Shown here one piece after another: positions 16,870 to 25,567 of a DNA stretch of 64,000 nt. The notes beneath the pieces are model-generated. The model had not been told where the DNA came from. It did not search any database and was given only the letters and a program-made list of their open reading frames with translations. The position numbers and the translations under genes are program-made. The stretch's first letter is position 1. Each line of letters opens with the position of its first letter. Source of the DNA: DASRIA01 sp963724065 (GTDB taxonomy: Bacteria > Actinomycetota > Thermoleophilia > Solirubrobacterales > JBBDJG01); NCBI GenBank assembly GCA_963724065.1, contig CAVRTB010000001.1:248001-312000 (forward strand). The letters run 5' to 3'.

Positions 16870-18312
16870 CTAGCACCCGGAGTCGTGCGTCGCGCCGGTG
16901 GGCTCCATGGTGCACTCGACGTAGTCCTCATCGTTGTATACGCGCATCGAGCTCCCCGTGGAGACGTCCCCGATGCGCTCGTGGTATGTGAGCGAGGTGT
17001 TGTTCTGCATCAGCACCGTCTTGGCGGCCACGGCTCCGATCAGGTCGAGGTGGTTCGACATGCTGATCGTCGAGGTCGGGGCGTACACGGCCATGATCGT
17101 CGCGCTGCTGAAGCTGTTCTCGAAGGACACGCTCGTCGTCGCCGTCGCGCTCCCCGCAACGTGGAGCTGGAGAGTTGTCGGATCGGTGTTGAGGTTCACG
17201 ATCCCGCTGTTGTTGCGCAACCGCACGGACCCCATCCCGGCACCGCAGTTCTCCGGGCTGTCGATATAGATCTTCAGCGGCGTGCTCGGGTCGCGCGCCG
17301 AGATGATCAGCTGCGTGTTGTTGTTCATCTCGAAGCGGCAGAAGCTGTACACGTTGCCGCTCAGCGTGAGCGTCGAGTTGTTGTTCAGCTCCAGCGAGCG
17401 GGTGGTCGGGTTCCAGTTGATCTTGTCGCACGAGGTGCACGCGTCCGCCGGGCTGCCGGTGGCGGCGATCGCGGCCGTGATGCGGGCGTCGTCGTTGACG
17501 GTCGCAGATGTCCCGAGGTCGACAGGCTGAAGCTGGAAGTCCTGCTGCGCGGGCACGGTCGAGAACCCCCCGCAGACGCCGGCGCTGTTGAACAGCGACA
17601 GGACCTTCCCCGGCCCGGGCGTCGCCGGTCCGCAGACCTCGGCGGTGTTCCTGAGCGTGATGTTTCCGTTCGATCCCAGGCCTCCGTTGATCTGGACGCT
17701 GTTGCCGATGTCGATCGACGACAGGCTGATGGCCGCGTAGCCGGGTGCGAACAGGGGGGCCCCGGTCGCGGCGTTGACGGTCTGCACGACCCGCCGCTTC
17801 ACGCCGTTGACGCTGCCACTGGACACGATTCTGCGTTGCGCCAGCAGTTGGCCGTTGGCCGTAAGGGCCGTCGATGACGTGATCCTCGCCGTGTAGGACG
17901 CACCGTCGCCGAGGTCCTCGTTCTGCGGCGCGCACCAGCCATCGGCCTGGACCGGGACGGCGCTGAGCGCGCCGGTCGCGACGTCCTTGGCCACGCACTG
18001 GGTCACGCCGGGCTGCATCAGGTTCGTCTGATAGCGCAGCGCCTGGGCGCCGGCAAACGCGGCCTGCGCCGCGCGCTTCACGCTGATGTCGCGCAGCGAC
18101 TGGTGGCTTGCCCCGATCGACGCCTTCGCCGCGACGGTCGCCAGCCCTCCGACTACGAAGAGCACTCCCAGCGCCACCGGGAGAGCCATGCCGGACTCGT
18201 CCAGGCAGAAGCGACAACTGCGGCGCGAGCGGTGCTCGCACCTGCACAGATTTTCATGCTTCCGGTCGGGGTCGTGGTGACCCGGCGCCCGGCATCCGCC
18301 TACTTTCCACAT
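16870..18312 (-). CDS. PilX-like minor pilin, copy C
   Basis: 480 residues. A single N-terminal hydrophobic helix (MALPVALGVLFVVGG, about residues 42-64) follows a Gly, the arrangement of a prepilin/PilX N-terminus, and is followed by a large Asn/Thr/Ser-rich domain with repeated short strands (SLELNNNSTLTLSG, GSVRLRNNSGIVNLN), suggestive of a beta-helix. It is paralogous to 18414-19784 and to the broken gene at 21264-22608 (shared NLMQPG, EDLGDGAS, YIDSPENCG and the ending C-x12-C-COOH). The 41-residue leader is unusually long and Cys-rich (CRCEHRSRRSCRFC). GGAAGG upstream of ATG 18312 supports this start. Role in pilus tip or assembly is inferred. Confidence 0.75.
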   Translation of the reverse strand: MWKVGGCRAPGHHDPDRKHENLCRCEHRSRRSCRFCLDESGMALPVALGVLFVVGGLATVAAKASIGASHQSLRDISVKRAAQAAFAGAQALRYQTNLMQPGVTQCVAKDVATGALSAVPVQADGWCAPQNEDLGDGASYTARITSSTALTANGQLLAQRRIVSSGSVNGVKRRVVQTVNAATGAPLFAPGYAAISLSSIDIGNSVQINGGLGSNGNITLRNTAEVCGPATPGPGKVLSLFNSAGVCGGFSTVPAQQDFQLQPVDLGTSATVNDDARITAAIAATGSPADACTSCDKINWNPTTRSLELNNNSTLTLSGNVYSFCRFEMNNNTQLIISARDPSTPLKIYIDSPENCGAGMGSVRLRNNSGIVNLNTDPTTLQLHVAGSATATTSVSFENSFSSATIMAVYAPTSTISMSNHLDLIGAVAAKTVLMQNNTSLTYHERIGDVSTGSSMRVYNDEDYVECTMEPTGATHDSGC

Positions 18313-18413
18313 GTCGACCTACCTTCCCTGGCCCTGGTCGTACTACGAATATTTCCATACGACCGGCAGGACGCGAAAGAGATTGGACACGTGTTCGGCA
18401 GTGCATCTCGGGC

Positions 18414-19784
18414 TCAGCACCCGGACTCCGGCGCGAGCGCCGTGGGCGTGGTCGTGCACTCGATGTAGTGCTCCGGCTTGAAGAGGCGTAGCGGACTCCC
18501 CGTCGTGATGTCGGCGATGCGCTCGTGGTAGGTGATCCGCGCGCTGTTCGAAAGGTCGATCGCCTTCGATGCAATCGCCCCGGAGAGATGCGACAGCCCC
18601 CGGATGCGGATCGTCGAGTAGGGGGCGTAGACGGCCATCACGAGGTCCTGGGCGAGGTCGATGCCCTCGAACGAGACCTGCGTGGCGATCGTCGGGCTGC
18701 CCACGACCATCAACTGGAAGGTCGTCGGGTCGGCGTTCAGGTTGAGGATGCTCGCTGAGTTGCGGACGGTCACCGACCCCGTGCCTGCGCCGCCGCAGTT
18801 CTCGGGGGCGTCGATGAACAAGCGGATGCCTGTGCCGAGGGGCCGGGCGGCGACCTTGAGCTGAGCCGTGTTCTCGATCTCGATGCCACAGAAGCTGTAG
18901 AGGCCCCCGCCGAGCGTGAGCGTCGAGTTGTTGCGAAGGCCCAGGATCCTCGTCGCCGGGTCCCATTCGATCCCGGCGCAGTCGGTGCACGGGTCCTGGC
19001 TGTCCGTCGCGGGAGGGTTGCCGATGCGGAAGTTGTCGTTCTCCGTCGGCGCATTGCCCTGGTCCACCGGCTGCAGGTTGAAGCTCTCCGTCGCGGGCGT
19101 CGTGGTGCTGCCGGCGCAGATGCCGGCCGAGTTGCGGACCTCCACGGCCTTGCCGGGGCCGGGCGTGACCTTGCCGCAGACCTGGGCGCTGTTGCGCAGG
19201 TAGATGTTGCCGTTGGAGCCGACGCCCCCGGTGATCTCAGCCGAGTTCGGGAGGGTGAGGCCGTCGAGGCTGACGCCGGCGTAGCCGTTGGGGAACACGG
19301 GCTCACCCGTGGCCGCGTTCATCTGGAGCATCAGACGGCGCCTCACACCGTTGGCCGTTCCGGCCGAGACGATCGAACGCCTCGAGAGTGCCTGCCCGTT
19401 GGCGTGCAGCCACTGTGCTCCCGATATCCGCATCGAGAATGAGGCGCCCTCGCCGAGGTCCTCACCCTGCTCCCGGCACCACCCGTCGGACTCGAGCGCG
19501 CCCACCTGGAACGTGCCGTCGCCCAGGTTGTTGTACGCGCACTGGGTGGACCCCGGCTGCATGAGGTTGGTGCGGTAAAGCGCCGCTTCGAGCCCGGCGC
19601 TCGCGGCGGCGAGCGCGGCCTTGACGTTGCGGTCGCGCAGCGACTGATGCTCGCTCGTGATCGCCGCCCTCGCGGTGACCGTGGCAAGGCCCGCCATCAT
19701 GAACAGCACGGAGATCGTGACGGGGAGCGCCACCGCGCGCTCGTCGCTGAGTCGCCTCAGGCATGTCGCGAGCCGGTGTCTCAC
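18414..19784 (-). CDS. PilX-like minor pilin, copy B
   Basis: 456 residues from a GTG start that overlaps the stop of the PilV-like gene (GTGA, 4 nt), so the two are translationally coupled. A short basic leader (MRHRLATCLRRLSDERA) precedes the hydrophobic VALPVTISVLFMMAGLATV segment. The large exported part repeats the architecture of copy C, with YRTNLMQPG, GYAGVSLDGL, FIDAPENCG and a C-terminal EC-x11-GC ending. Export by Sec followed by prepilin peptidase processing is expected from the N-terminus; the exact function is unknown. Confidence 0.75.
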   Translation of the reverse strand: MRHRLATCLRRLSDERAVALPVTISVLFMMAGLATVTARAAITSEHQSLRDRNVKAALAAASAGLEAALYRTNLMQPGSTQCAYNNLGDGTFQVGALESDGWCREQGEDLGEGASFSMRISGAQWLHANGQALSRRSIVSAGTANGVRRRLMLQMNAATGEPVFPNGYAGVSLDGLTLPNSAEITGGVGSNGNIYLRNSAQVCGKVTPGPGKAVEVRNSAGICAGSTTTPATESFNLQPVDQGNAPTENDNFRIGNPPATDSQDPCTDCAGIEWDPATRILGLRNNSTLTLGGGLYSFCGIEIENTAQLKVAARPLGTGIRLFIDAPENCGGAGTGSVTVRNSASILNLNADPTTFQLMVVGSPTIATQVSFEGIDLAQDLVMAVYAPYSTIRIRGLSHLSGAIASKAIDLSNSARITYHERIADITTGSPLRLFKPEHYIECTTTPTALAPESGC

Positions 19785-21112
19785 AAGGGGGTGGTGGTCG
19801 CCACTTCGAGCAGCGACGGGTAGAGCGGGTGGTCATAGACGAACACGAGGTCGCCGGTCGATTCCTCGCGGGCATGCAGGGCGAGTACCACGCGGTGCCC
19901 GGTAGCGACGTCCTCCGCGTCGGGAAGGTGGAACGTGAACGTCACGCGGCGAACCGAGCGCGGCCACGAGGCGAGGTCGTAGGTCGCGGTGCCGATCTCG
20001 CGATCGGACGGGACGCCGCCTTCGATCGTACGGTCGATCAGGGTCGCGCAAAGCCGGCCCGACGCGCCGACCCCGCCGAGCGTCGCCGTGAAGAGCGACA
20101 CGGTCACCTGGCCGTCGAGGTGGAAGACCTGGGGCAGTGGCCCCGTGCTCCACGCGTGCACGCTCCACTTGCTCGGGCCCTGGGGGTCATCTGCCTGCGC
20201 TGACGGGTACGAGGACGCGCAACTGGACCCTGCCCTCGCCGTCGCCAGGCCGCCGTCATAGGCGCCCGCGAGATCGTCCGTGTAGTCGTAGAGCGGCGTG
20301 CTCGGGCTACCCGGCGGGGCGCTCGCCGCCATCAGGTCCGGCTGCTTCTGAGGGCTCGGGTGCTCGCAGGTCGAGTTGTCGTCCGCGGCGTCGCCGCGCG
20401 CGGCCGTGTTGCGTGCGGGATGGCTGCCGGCCGGCGGCTGGCGCGACGCTTGGCCGCAGGGAGTGTCGTACAGGTAGAAGGACTGGGCGGTCACCGGGCT
20501 GCCCCCGCCGGGCGCGCCACCGGGCGGTGCCTGCGCGCCGGGGGGCACCGTCGCCGGGTCGGCCACGATCGTGGATACCCACACGGGCGCCCGCCGACCC
20601 GGGCTGAACGAGGGATCGAGCGCCGCGGCGACGGTCAGTCGCTTCGTGTTCTCGCCGCCTTCGCACAGCGAGAGCGGGCATGTCTCGTCGCGCCAGCTCA
20701 CGTAGCGGTAGAGCTTGCCCGTGATGGTCCCGCCGGCGGTGCCCACGGCAAAGGTCTGCGCACCGGGCTCGACACGCGGCGACGCGCCCGCGCCGGCCGC
20801 GAGCACGAGCGGCTCGGAGAGGCCCGCGCGGACCGTGAAGGAGGCGCCGGACACCTTGGCCCCGGGATGAAGTGGGTCGCTCGACGACTGCGGGCTCTCG
20901 GTCAGCGCCAGCTCTCCGTATGCGAGCGACGAGAGCCGCTCGATCTCCGCCTGCGCCTGCTGCACAGCCACCTGCTGCGCCTGCGCGCTGAGCGTCGTGC
21001 GGCCCGCGGAGCCGAACACCCGCATCGTCGCCGCGACGCCGAACGACATCACCGTGACCGCGATCAGCACCTCGATGAGGGTGAAGCCTGCCTCGCTGCG
21101 CGAGCAGTGCAT
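19781..21112 (-). CDS. PilV-like prepilin with C-terminal jelly-roll-like domain, copy B
   Basis: A class III prepilin N-terminus is visible: MHCSRSEAG followed by FTLIEVLIAVTVMSFGVAAT, i.e. Gly(-1)/Phe(+1)/Glu(+5). ATG 21112 is preferred to ATG 21154 because it gives a short leader and lies 16 nt after TATACA. The ~430-residue exported part includes a QAQAEIERL helix, a Pro/Gly/Ser-rich middle and a C-terminal region (KWSVHAWSTG through LIDRTIEGG to SLLEVATTTPL) that reads like the PepX_C/galactose-binding jelly roll; that domain call is inferred. It is paralogous to 22608-23978. Confidence 0.7.
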   Translation of the reverse strand: MHCSRSEAGFTLIEVLIAVTVMSFGVAATMRVFGSAGRTTLSAQAQQVAVQQAQAEIERLSSLAYGELALTESPQSSSDPLHPGAKVSGASFTVRAGLSEPLVLAAGAGASPRVEPGAQTFAVGTAGGTITGKLYRYVSWRDETCPLSLCEGGENTKRLTVAAALDPSFSPGRRAPVWVSTIVADPATVPPGAQAPPGGAPGGGSPVTAQSFYLYDTPCGQASRQPPAGSHPARNTAARGDAADDNSTCEHPSPQKQPDLMAASAPPGSPSTPLYDYTDDLAGAYDGGLATARAGSSCASSYPSAQADDPQGPSKWSVHAWSTGPLPQVFHLDGQVTVSLFTATLGGVGASGRLCATLIDRTIEGGVPSDREIGTATYDLASWPRSVRRVTFTFHLPDAEDVATGHRVVLALHAREESTGDLVFVYDHPLYPSLLEVATTTPL

Positions 21113-21128
21113 GCGGCGGCGGCCGCGC

Positions 21129-21134
21129 TGTATA
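21129..21134 (-). promoter_or_regulatory. Candidate -10 (TATACA) for the second pilin pair
   Basis: On the minus strand TATACA lies 16 nt before ATG 21112. It sits in the 109-nt gap between the broken PilX-like copy A and the PilV-like copy B, so the second pair could be expressed independently of the first. Confidence 0.35.
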
Positions 21135-21263
21135 GAGCTGTGCGCATGCTGCATCTCGCGCTTCCACGAGATGCTTCGGCCTGGATCGTCCCGGTGAGTA
21201 GCGGGGGGGCGTCCGGGTAAACACTTGGACGGCGGCCGCGCTCGACGGCTGCCCTAGTGCGAG

Positions 21264-22608
21264 TTAGCAGCCGTCGGTCGGCGTGCTCGTGCTCGGAGCG
21301 CCGGTGCACTCCTTGTAGCTGCCCGTGGCGGTCTGGTAGAAGCGCACCGGGCTGCCGCTGAGGAGCGCCGAGATGCTCGGGTGCCAGGCGAAGTTGGCGT
21401 TGTTCTTGATGTCGAGCGTCTTGCTGACGACCGCGCCCGTGAACTTGACCCCGTTCTTCTGCACGACGGTCGAATTGGGCGCGTAGATCCCGATCGGGCT
21501 GTTCGCGTCGTTCGAGGGCAGGTCCACGATGGTCGCCTTCGTGGCGCTCCCCGCGACCATGAGAGCGATCGCGAGCGGCGGCGAGTAGAGGTTCGTGAAG
21601 ATGCCGTCCAGCACGACCGAGCCCATGCCGCTCGTGCCGCCGCAGTTCTCGGGCGAGTCGATGTAGATGAAGAGCGGGGTGGCGCGGGAGGGGACCTGGA
21701 TCGTCCCGTTCTTGAAGTCCAGCCGGCAGAACAGGTAGGTGCCGCCGCTGAGCGTGAGCGTGGCGTTGTCGATCGTGAGCACCCTGGTGGCGGCACTCCA
21801 GGTGATCTTGTTGCAGCTCGAGCACGTGTCGGCGGGGGTGCCGGACCCGTTCTTCATGTTCGTGAGCCGCTGGTTGTCGTTCGGCGTCGCGCGCGATATG
21901 TCGACCGGCTGGAGGTCGAGCGGCTCGCTCATCGGCGTCTGGTTGTAGCCGGCGCACTGGGACAGGTTGGGGCCGATCACGGCGGTCTTGCCCGGGCCGG
22001 GTGTGACGTTGCCGCAAACGCTCGCGTTGTTCTTGAGGTTGATCGTGCCGTTCGATCCCACGTGGCCGGTCGATGTTCGAGTTGTTCTTGAAGTCCACGG
22101 AGTCGCGCACGGCAACCGCGTAGTTGGGCGGAAAGATGGGAGAGCCCGTCGCGGCATTGACCGTGATCGTGGCCCGCCTTCGGACTCCGTTCACGATCCC
22201 GGTCGAGACGACCGTTCGCTGGATGATCGGCAGTCCGGTGCTCGAGTACGAGAGGTTGCCGGCGTCGGAGATCTGCATCTGGTAGGTCGAGCCGTCGCCG
22301 AGGTCCTCGGTCTGGGTTGTGCACCAGCCGCTGGTGACGTTGCCGTTCGAGAGCGCGCCGGTCGAGGCGTCCTTCAGCACGCACTTGCCGGAACCCGGCT
22401 GGAGCAGGTTCGTCTGGTAGACGGCGGCCTGGAGCCCGGCGCCGGCCGCCTGGATCGCGCGCTTGGCGTTCTTGTCGCGGAAGGACTGGTTGTTGGACAC
22501 GATCCCGGCGCGCGCAGCCACGGTCGCGAGACCGGCGACCGCGAACAAGACGGCCAGCGCGACCGGGAGCGCCACGCCCCTTTCGTCAGCGAGTCGCCGG
22601 AAGGGCAT
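21264..22608 (-). pseudogene. PilX-like minor pilin, copy A, frameshifted
   Basis: The N-terminal half (MPFRRLADERGVALPVALAV to about FKNNSNI) and the C-terminal half (GHVGSNGTINLKNNA to the terminal GC) are both well-conserved PilX-like sequence but in different frames. The two paralogues read straight through the matching point (for example GGLGSNGNITLRN). One extra base near 22068-22069 (GACCGGCC on the minus strand) explains the break; removing one C restores a ~447-residue protein. Start ATG 22608 overlaps the upstream PilV-like stop (TGATG). It is either a recent pseudogene or a sequencing error. Confidence 0.75.
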
Positions 22609-23978
22609 CAGTCGCTCCCCGAGGTCGTCAGGGGCGTGGTCGTCTCGACCTCGAGCAGCGACTGGTAGCTCGGGTGGTCGTAGAGGATCGCGATGTCGTT
22701 CGCCGACTCGCCGCGCACGTGCAGGACGAGCACGAGCCGGTGGTCCAGCGCGATGTCGACCTGGGGCGAGATGGTGAAGGTAAAGCTCAGCCGGCGCGCG
22801 GTCGTCGGCCAGCTGGAGACGTCGAAGGTCGTCGACCCGACGGTCGTGTCGGAGGCGATGCCGCCGCTCTCGGTGCGGTCGATCAGGGTTGCGCAGATGA
22901 ACCCGCGGCCGGGGAGGCCGCCGACATTCGTCGTGTACATGGAGACTGTCGCCCGCCCACTGAGGTGGAAGACCTCGCCGAGGCGCTTGGTCGCCCAGGT
23001 GTGCACGGACCACTTGTTCGGGACCGACGTGTTCGTGGCGTTCGCAGCCGAGTAGTTCGTGACGCAGCTCGCGCCCTTGTGCATCGTCGCGAGGCCGCCC
23101 GGGTAGTTGCCGCCGAGGTCGGAGGAGTACTCGTACACCGGGGGGTTGGTGCCGGTCGGGGGCTCGACCCACATCTTGTCCGGTCGCTTCGTCTGGTCCG
23201 AGTTCTGGCAGGTCGAGTAGCTCGACGAGGAGGGGCTCGTCTGAGACGTGTTGCTGGTCACGTGGTTGCCGTCGGGGTGAGTGCTGTCGGTGCCGGCGCC
23301 GCAGGGCTGGTCGTAGAGGTAGAAGACCTGCGCACTCGTGTTGCTGGTGCCAGAGGTCGTGCCGCCCGAGGTGCCGGTGTAGCCGGGCGGAGCCGCGGAG
23401 GGGTCGACGATGACCGTCGAGAAGAACAGCGGCGCGCGGCGTGAGCTGGTGGCAGAGGGATCGGTCGTGACGGCGACGGTCACGCGCTTCGTGTTCTCGG
23501 TCCCGTCGCAGATCGTGGCGGGGCAGTTCTCGTCACGCCAGGTGACGTAGCGGTAGATCTTGCCGGTGATCGTCGACCCGCCGCTGCCGACCGCGAAGTT
23601 CTGGGGGCCCGGGTCGACCTGTGCGGTCTCGCCCTCACCGGGGGTGGTCACCAGCGCCTCGGTGAGGCCGGACCTGATCGTGAGGTTCCCGCCGCTTACG
23701 CGGTTGTTGGGGTTGAGCGTGTCCGTGGAGTTGATCGGCGTCGAGGTGAGCGCGAGCTGCCCGTACTTCAGCCGGCTGAGCCGATCGAGCTCCGCCTGTG
23801 CCTGCTGGGCGCCGACCTGGCCCTGCTGCGCGATCACCGTGGTACGGCTTGACGCGCCGAACACGCCGATCGTCGCTCCGACGCCGACCGCCATCAGCGA
23901 GACTGCGAGCAGCAGCTCGATCAGCGAGAAGCCGCTCTCGGAGCCGGGCGATCGGTGGTTGGCGGATGCGGTGGTCAT
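22608..23978 (-). CDS. PilV-like prepilin with C-terminal jelly-roll-like domain, copy A
   Basis: 456 residues. The prepilin motif is SESG then FSLIELLLAVSLMAVGVGAT at residues 17-36, with Glu at +5. The rest parallels the copy-B protein block by block: QAQAELDRLSRLKYGQLALT, ITGKIYRYVTWRDENCP, VFYLYDQPCG, KWSVHTWATKR, ICATLIDRTESGG and SLLEVETTTPL. It overlaps genes on both sides (TGATG), so PilW-like, PilV-like A and PilX-like A form one translationally coupled set. Confidence 0.75.
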   Translation of the reverse strand: MTTASANHRSPGSESGFSLIELLLAVSLMAVGVGATIGVFGASSRTTVIAQQGQVGAQQAQAELDRLSRLKYGQLALTSTPINSTDTLNPNNRVSGGNLTIRSGLTEALVTTPGEGETAQVDPGPQNFAVGSGGSTITGKIYRYVTWRDENCPATICDGTENTKRVTVAVTTDPSATSSRRAPLFFSTVIVDPSAAPPGYTGTSGGTTSGTSNTSAQVFYLYDQPCGAGTDSTHPDGNHVTSNTSQTSPSSSSYSTCQNSDQTKRPDKMWVEPPTGTNPPVYEYSSDLGGNYPGGLATMHKGASCVTNYSAANATNTSVPNKWSVHTWATKRLGEVFHLSGRATVSMYTTNVGGLPGRGFICATLIDRTESGGIASDTTVGSTTFDVSSWPTTARRLSFTFTISPQVDIALDHRLVLVLHVRGESANDIAILYDHPSYQSLLEVETTTPLTTSGSD

Positions 23979-24553
23979 CAGGAGTCGGTGGCGAGGTTGC
24001 GCAGGGCGAAGCCGCCGTCGAGGGTGATCGGGTTGCTCGCTCCCTTGACGGAGACCTCGACCCGGGTGATCACATAGGTCGGGTCGACGGAGTTCGGCGA
24101 AAGTGAGAAAACGTCGGCGTTCTGGACGTCGCTGATCACAGTCACCGGTCCGGTACTGAGTGCGCCGCCGACGGCGCCCTCCCAGCGCTGGCAGCTACCG
24201 GTGGAGCAGTCGTAGCGCACGCGTCGCTGGACGGAGGCAGCGCCGCTCGTGGGCCGCACCCACGTGGTGCCGTCGATGATCTGCGAGGAGACAGGCGTGA
24301 TCGCCGTTGCCTGGCGCATCTCACGCGAGATGCGCTCGATCCCGCTCTGCTGCTGGATCAGGCTCCGCACGCGGTTGTTGGTGTCCTGCTGGCTCTTCGC
24401 GCCCACGTTGTAGAGCGCGTAGATGCCCATCAGGACGACCGCCAGCATCGGGATGACCACCAGCAGCTCGATGAGGTTCACGCCCCGCTCGCTCCGGAGC
24501 CGGAGCAGCAGGCGCCGTGCCGCAGGGCGGCGGGGAAGGGGAGGGCTGTCCAT
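23978..24553 (-). CDS. PilW-like prepilin
   Basis: 191 residues from ATG 24553. After a basic leader comes SERG then VNLIELLVVIPMLAVVLMGI, a prepilin cleavage/methylation motif with Glu at +5, and a helix with IERISREMRQATAI, typical of PilW/PulJ-like minor (pseudo)pilins. The exported domain is short (about 140 residues, one CSTGSC motif). It heads the pilin cluster; its stop overlaps the next start. No pilus motor or peptidase gene is in the window. Confidence 0.7.
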   Translation of the reverse strand: MDSPPLPRRPAARRLLLRLRSERGVNLIELLVVIPMLAVVLMGIYALYNVGAKSQQDTNNRVRSLIQQQSGIERISREMRQATAITPVSSQIIDGTTWVRPTSGAASVQRRVRYDCSTGSCQRWEGAVGGALSTGPVTVISDVQNADVFSLSPNSVDPTYVITRVEVSVKGASNPITLDGGFALRNLATDS

Positions 24554-24723
24554 GTCTCGATGAGCTCGCACGTCCGTGGCGGGCAGGGTTCTAGGTGCCG
24601 CACAGACACCTTCGTCGTGCTGGGCGCATTTGTCAGCTCGGACTGCCCGTTTTCGACATATGTACGGGGGGTGGACGTATTTCCGGCCCGGCGAGCTGTC
24701 ACGGGCGGGGCTTTGGCTCTCAT

Positions 24724-24729
24724 TAACAT
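24724..24729 (+). promoter_or_regulatory. Candidate -10 (TAACAT) for surE
   Basis: TAACAT ends 10 nt before ATG 24740 and overlaps the alternative ATG 24728, arguing for the downstream start. The rest of the 186-bp gap 24554-24739 separates the divergent pilin cluster and surE; nothing else is recognisable there beyond several AT-rich patches. Confidence 0.45.
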
Positions 24730-24739
24730 GCCTTTCGCG

Positions 24740-25567
24740 ATGCGAGTGCTCCTCACCAACGACGACGGCATCCAGGCCACCGGCCTGCACGAGCTGCGGC
24801 GCGCGCTGCTGCGGGTTCCGGGCGTGGACCTCTCCGTGATCGCGCCCGATTCCAACCGCTCGGCGAGCGCGCGCAGCATCACGACGCGGCAGCCGCTGTG
24901 GGTCGAGGAGATCGAGTTCGGCGACGGCACGAAGGGTTTTGCGACGGACGGCACTCCGGTGGACTGCGTGCGCTTCGGAAGTCTCGGCCTGATCGGGGAG
25001 CCGCCTGAGCTGATCGTCTCCGGGATCAACCATGGGGCCAACCTGGGCGACGACATCACCTACTCCGGAACCGTCGCGGCCGCCCTCGAGGGGGTCGTGC
25101 TCGGGCTTCCCGCGATCGCGGTGTCCCAGCAGTCAAAGAAGCGCGAGATGGACTTCCGCCTGGGCCGGGAGTTCGACTTCACCGCCGCGGCAACGTTCAC
25201 CGCGCGCCTCGTGGAGATGCTGCCCGATCGCCCGCTCGAGCCCGGCACGCTGCTGAACCTCAACTGCCCGGCGGTCGCGCTCGATGACCTGGCGGGCGCC
25301 CGTGTGACCCGGATGGGCAAGCGGATCTACCGCGACAAGCTCACGCTCACGGGCGAGGACGGGGCGGGCGGGCGCCGCAAGCGCTACCGGATCTACGGCG
25401 ACGACCCCTCGTACCACACCGAGGACGGCACCGACTTCGCCGCGATCGACGCGGACACCATCTCGGTCACTCCCCTCCACTTCGACCTGACTGCCCTCGC
25501 GAGCATGGAGCAGCTCGAGGGCTGGGACCTGTCAGGCCTGCTGGAGCGCAGAGCGCCCGCCTCCTGA
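24740..25567 (+). CDS. surE: 5'/3'-nucleotidase SurE
   Basis: Metal-dependent nucleoside monophosphatase/exopolyphosphatase of stationary-phase survival. It has 275 residues with the opening MRVLLTNDDGIQATGL (metal-binding Asp-Asp), the conserved APDSNRSASARSIT and SGINHGANLGDDITYSGTVAAA. The C-terminus is slightly longer than the ~250-residue norm. Start 24740 is chosen over 24728 because of the family N-terminus and the -10 position. Its TGA shares a base with the ligA ATG. Confidence 0.93.
   Translation: MRVLLTNDDGIQATGLHELRRALLRVPGVDLSVIAPDSNRSASARSITTRQPLWVEEIEFGDGTKGFATDGTPVDCVRFGSLGLIGEPPELIVSGINHGANLGDDITYSGTVAAALEGVVLGLPAIAVSQQSKKREMDFRLGREFDFTAAATFTARLVEMLPDRPLEPGTLLNLNCPAVALDDLAGARVTRMGKRIYRDKLTLTGEDGAGGRRKRYRIYGDDPSYHTEDGTDFAAIDADTISVTPLHFDLTALASMEQLEGWDLSGLLERRAPAS

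Noticed and set aside
22060..22080. Programmed ribosomal frameshift in PilX-like copy A.
   Set aside because: No slippery heptamer, stimulatory Shine-Dalgarno or evident downstream structure; the paralogues read through in one frame.
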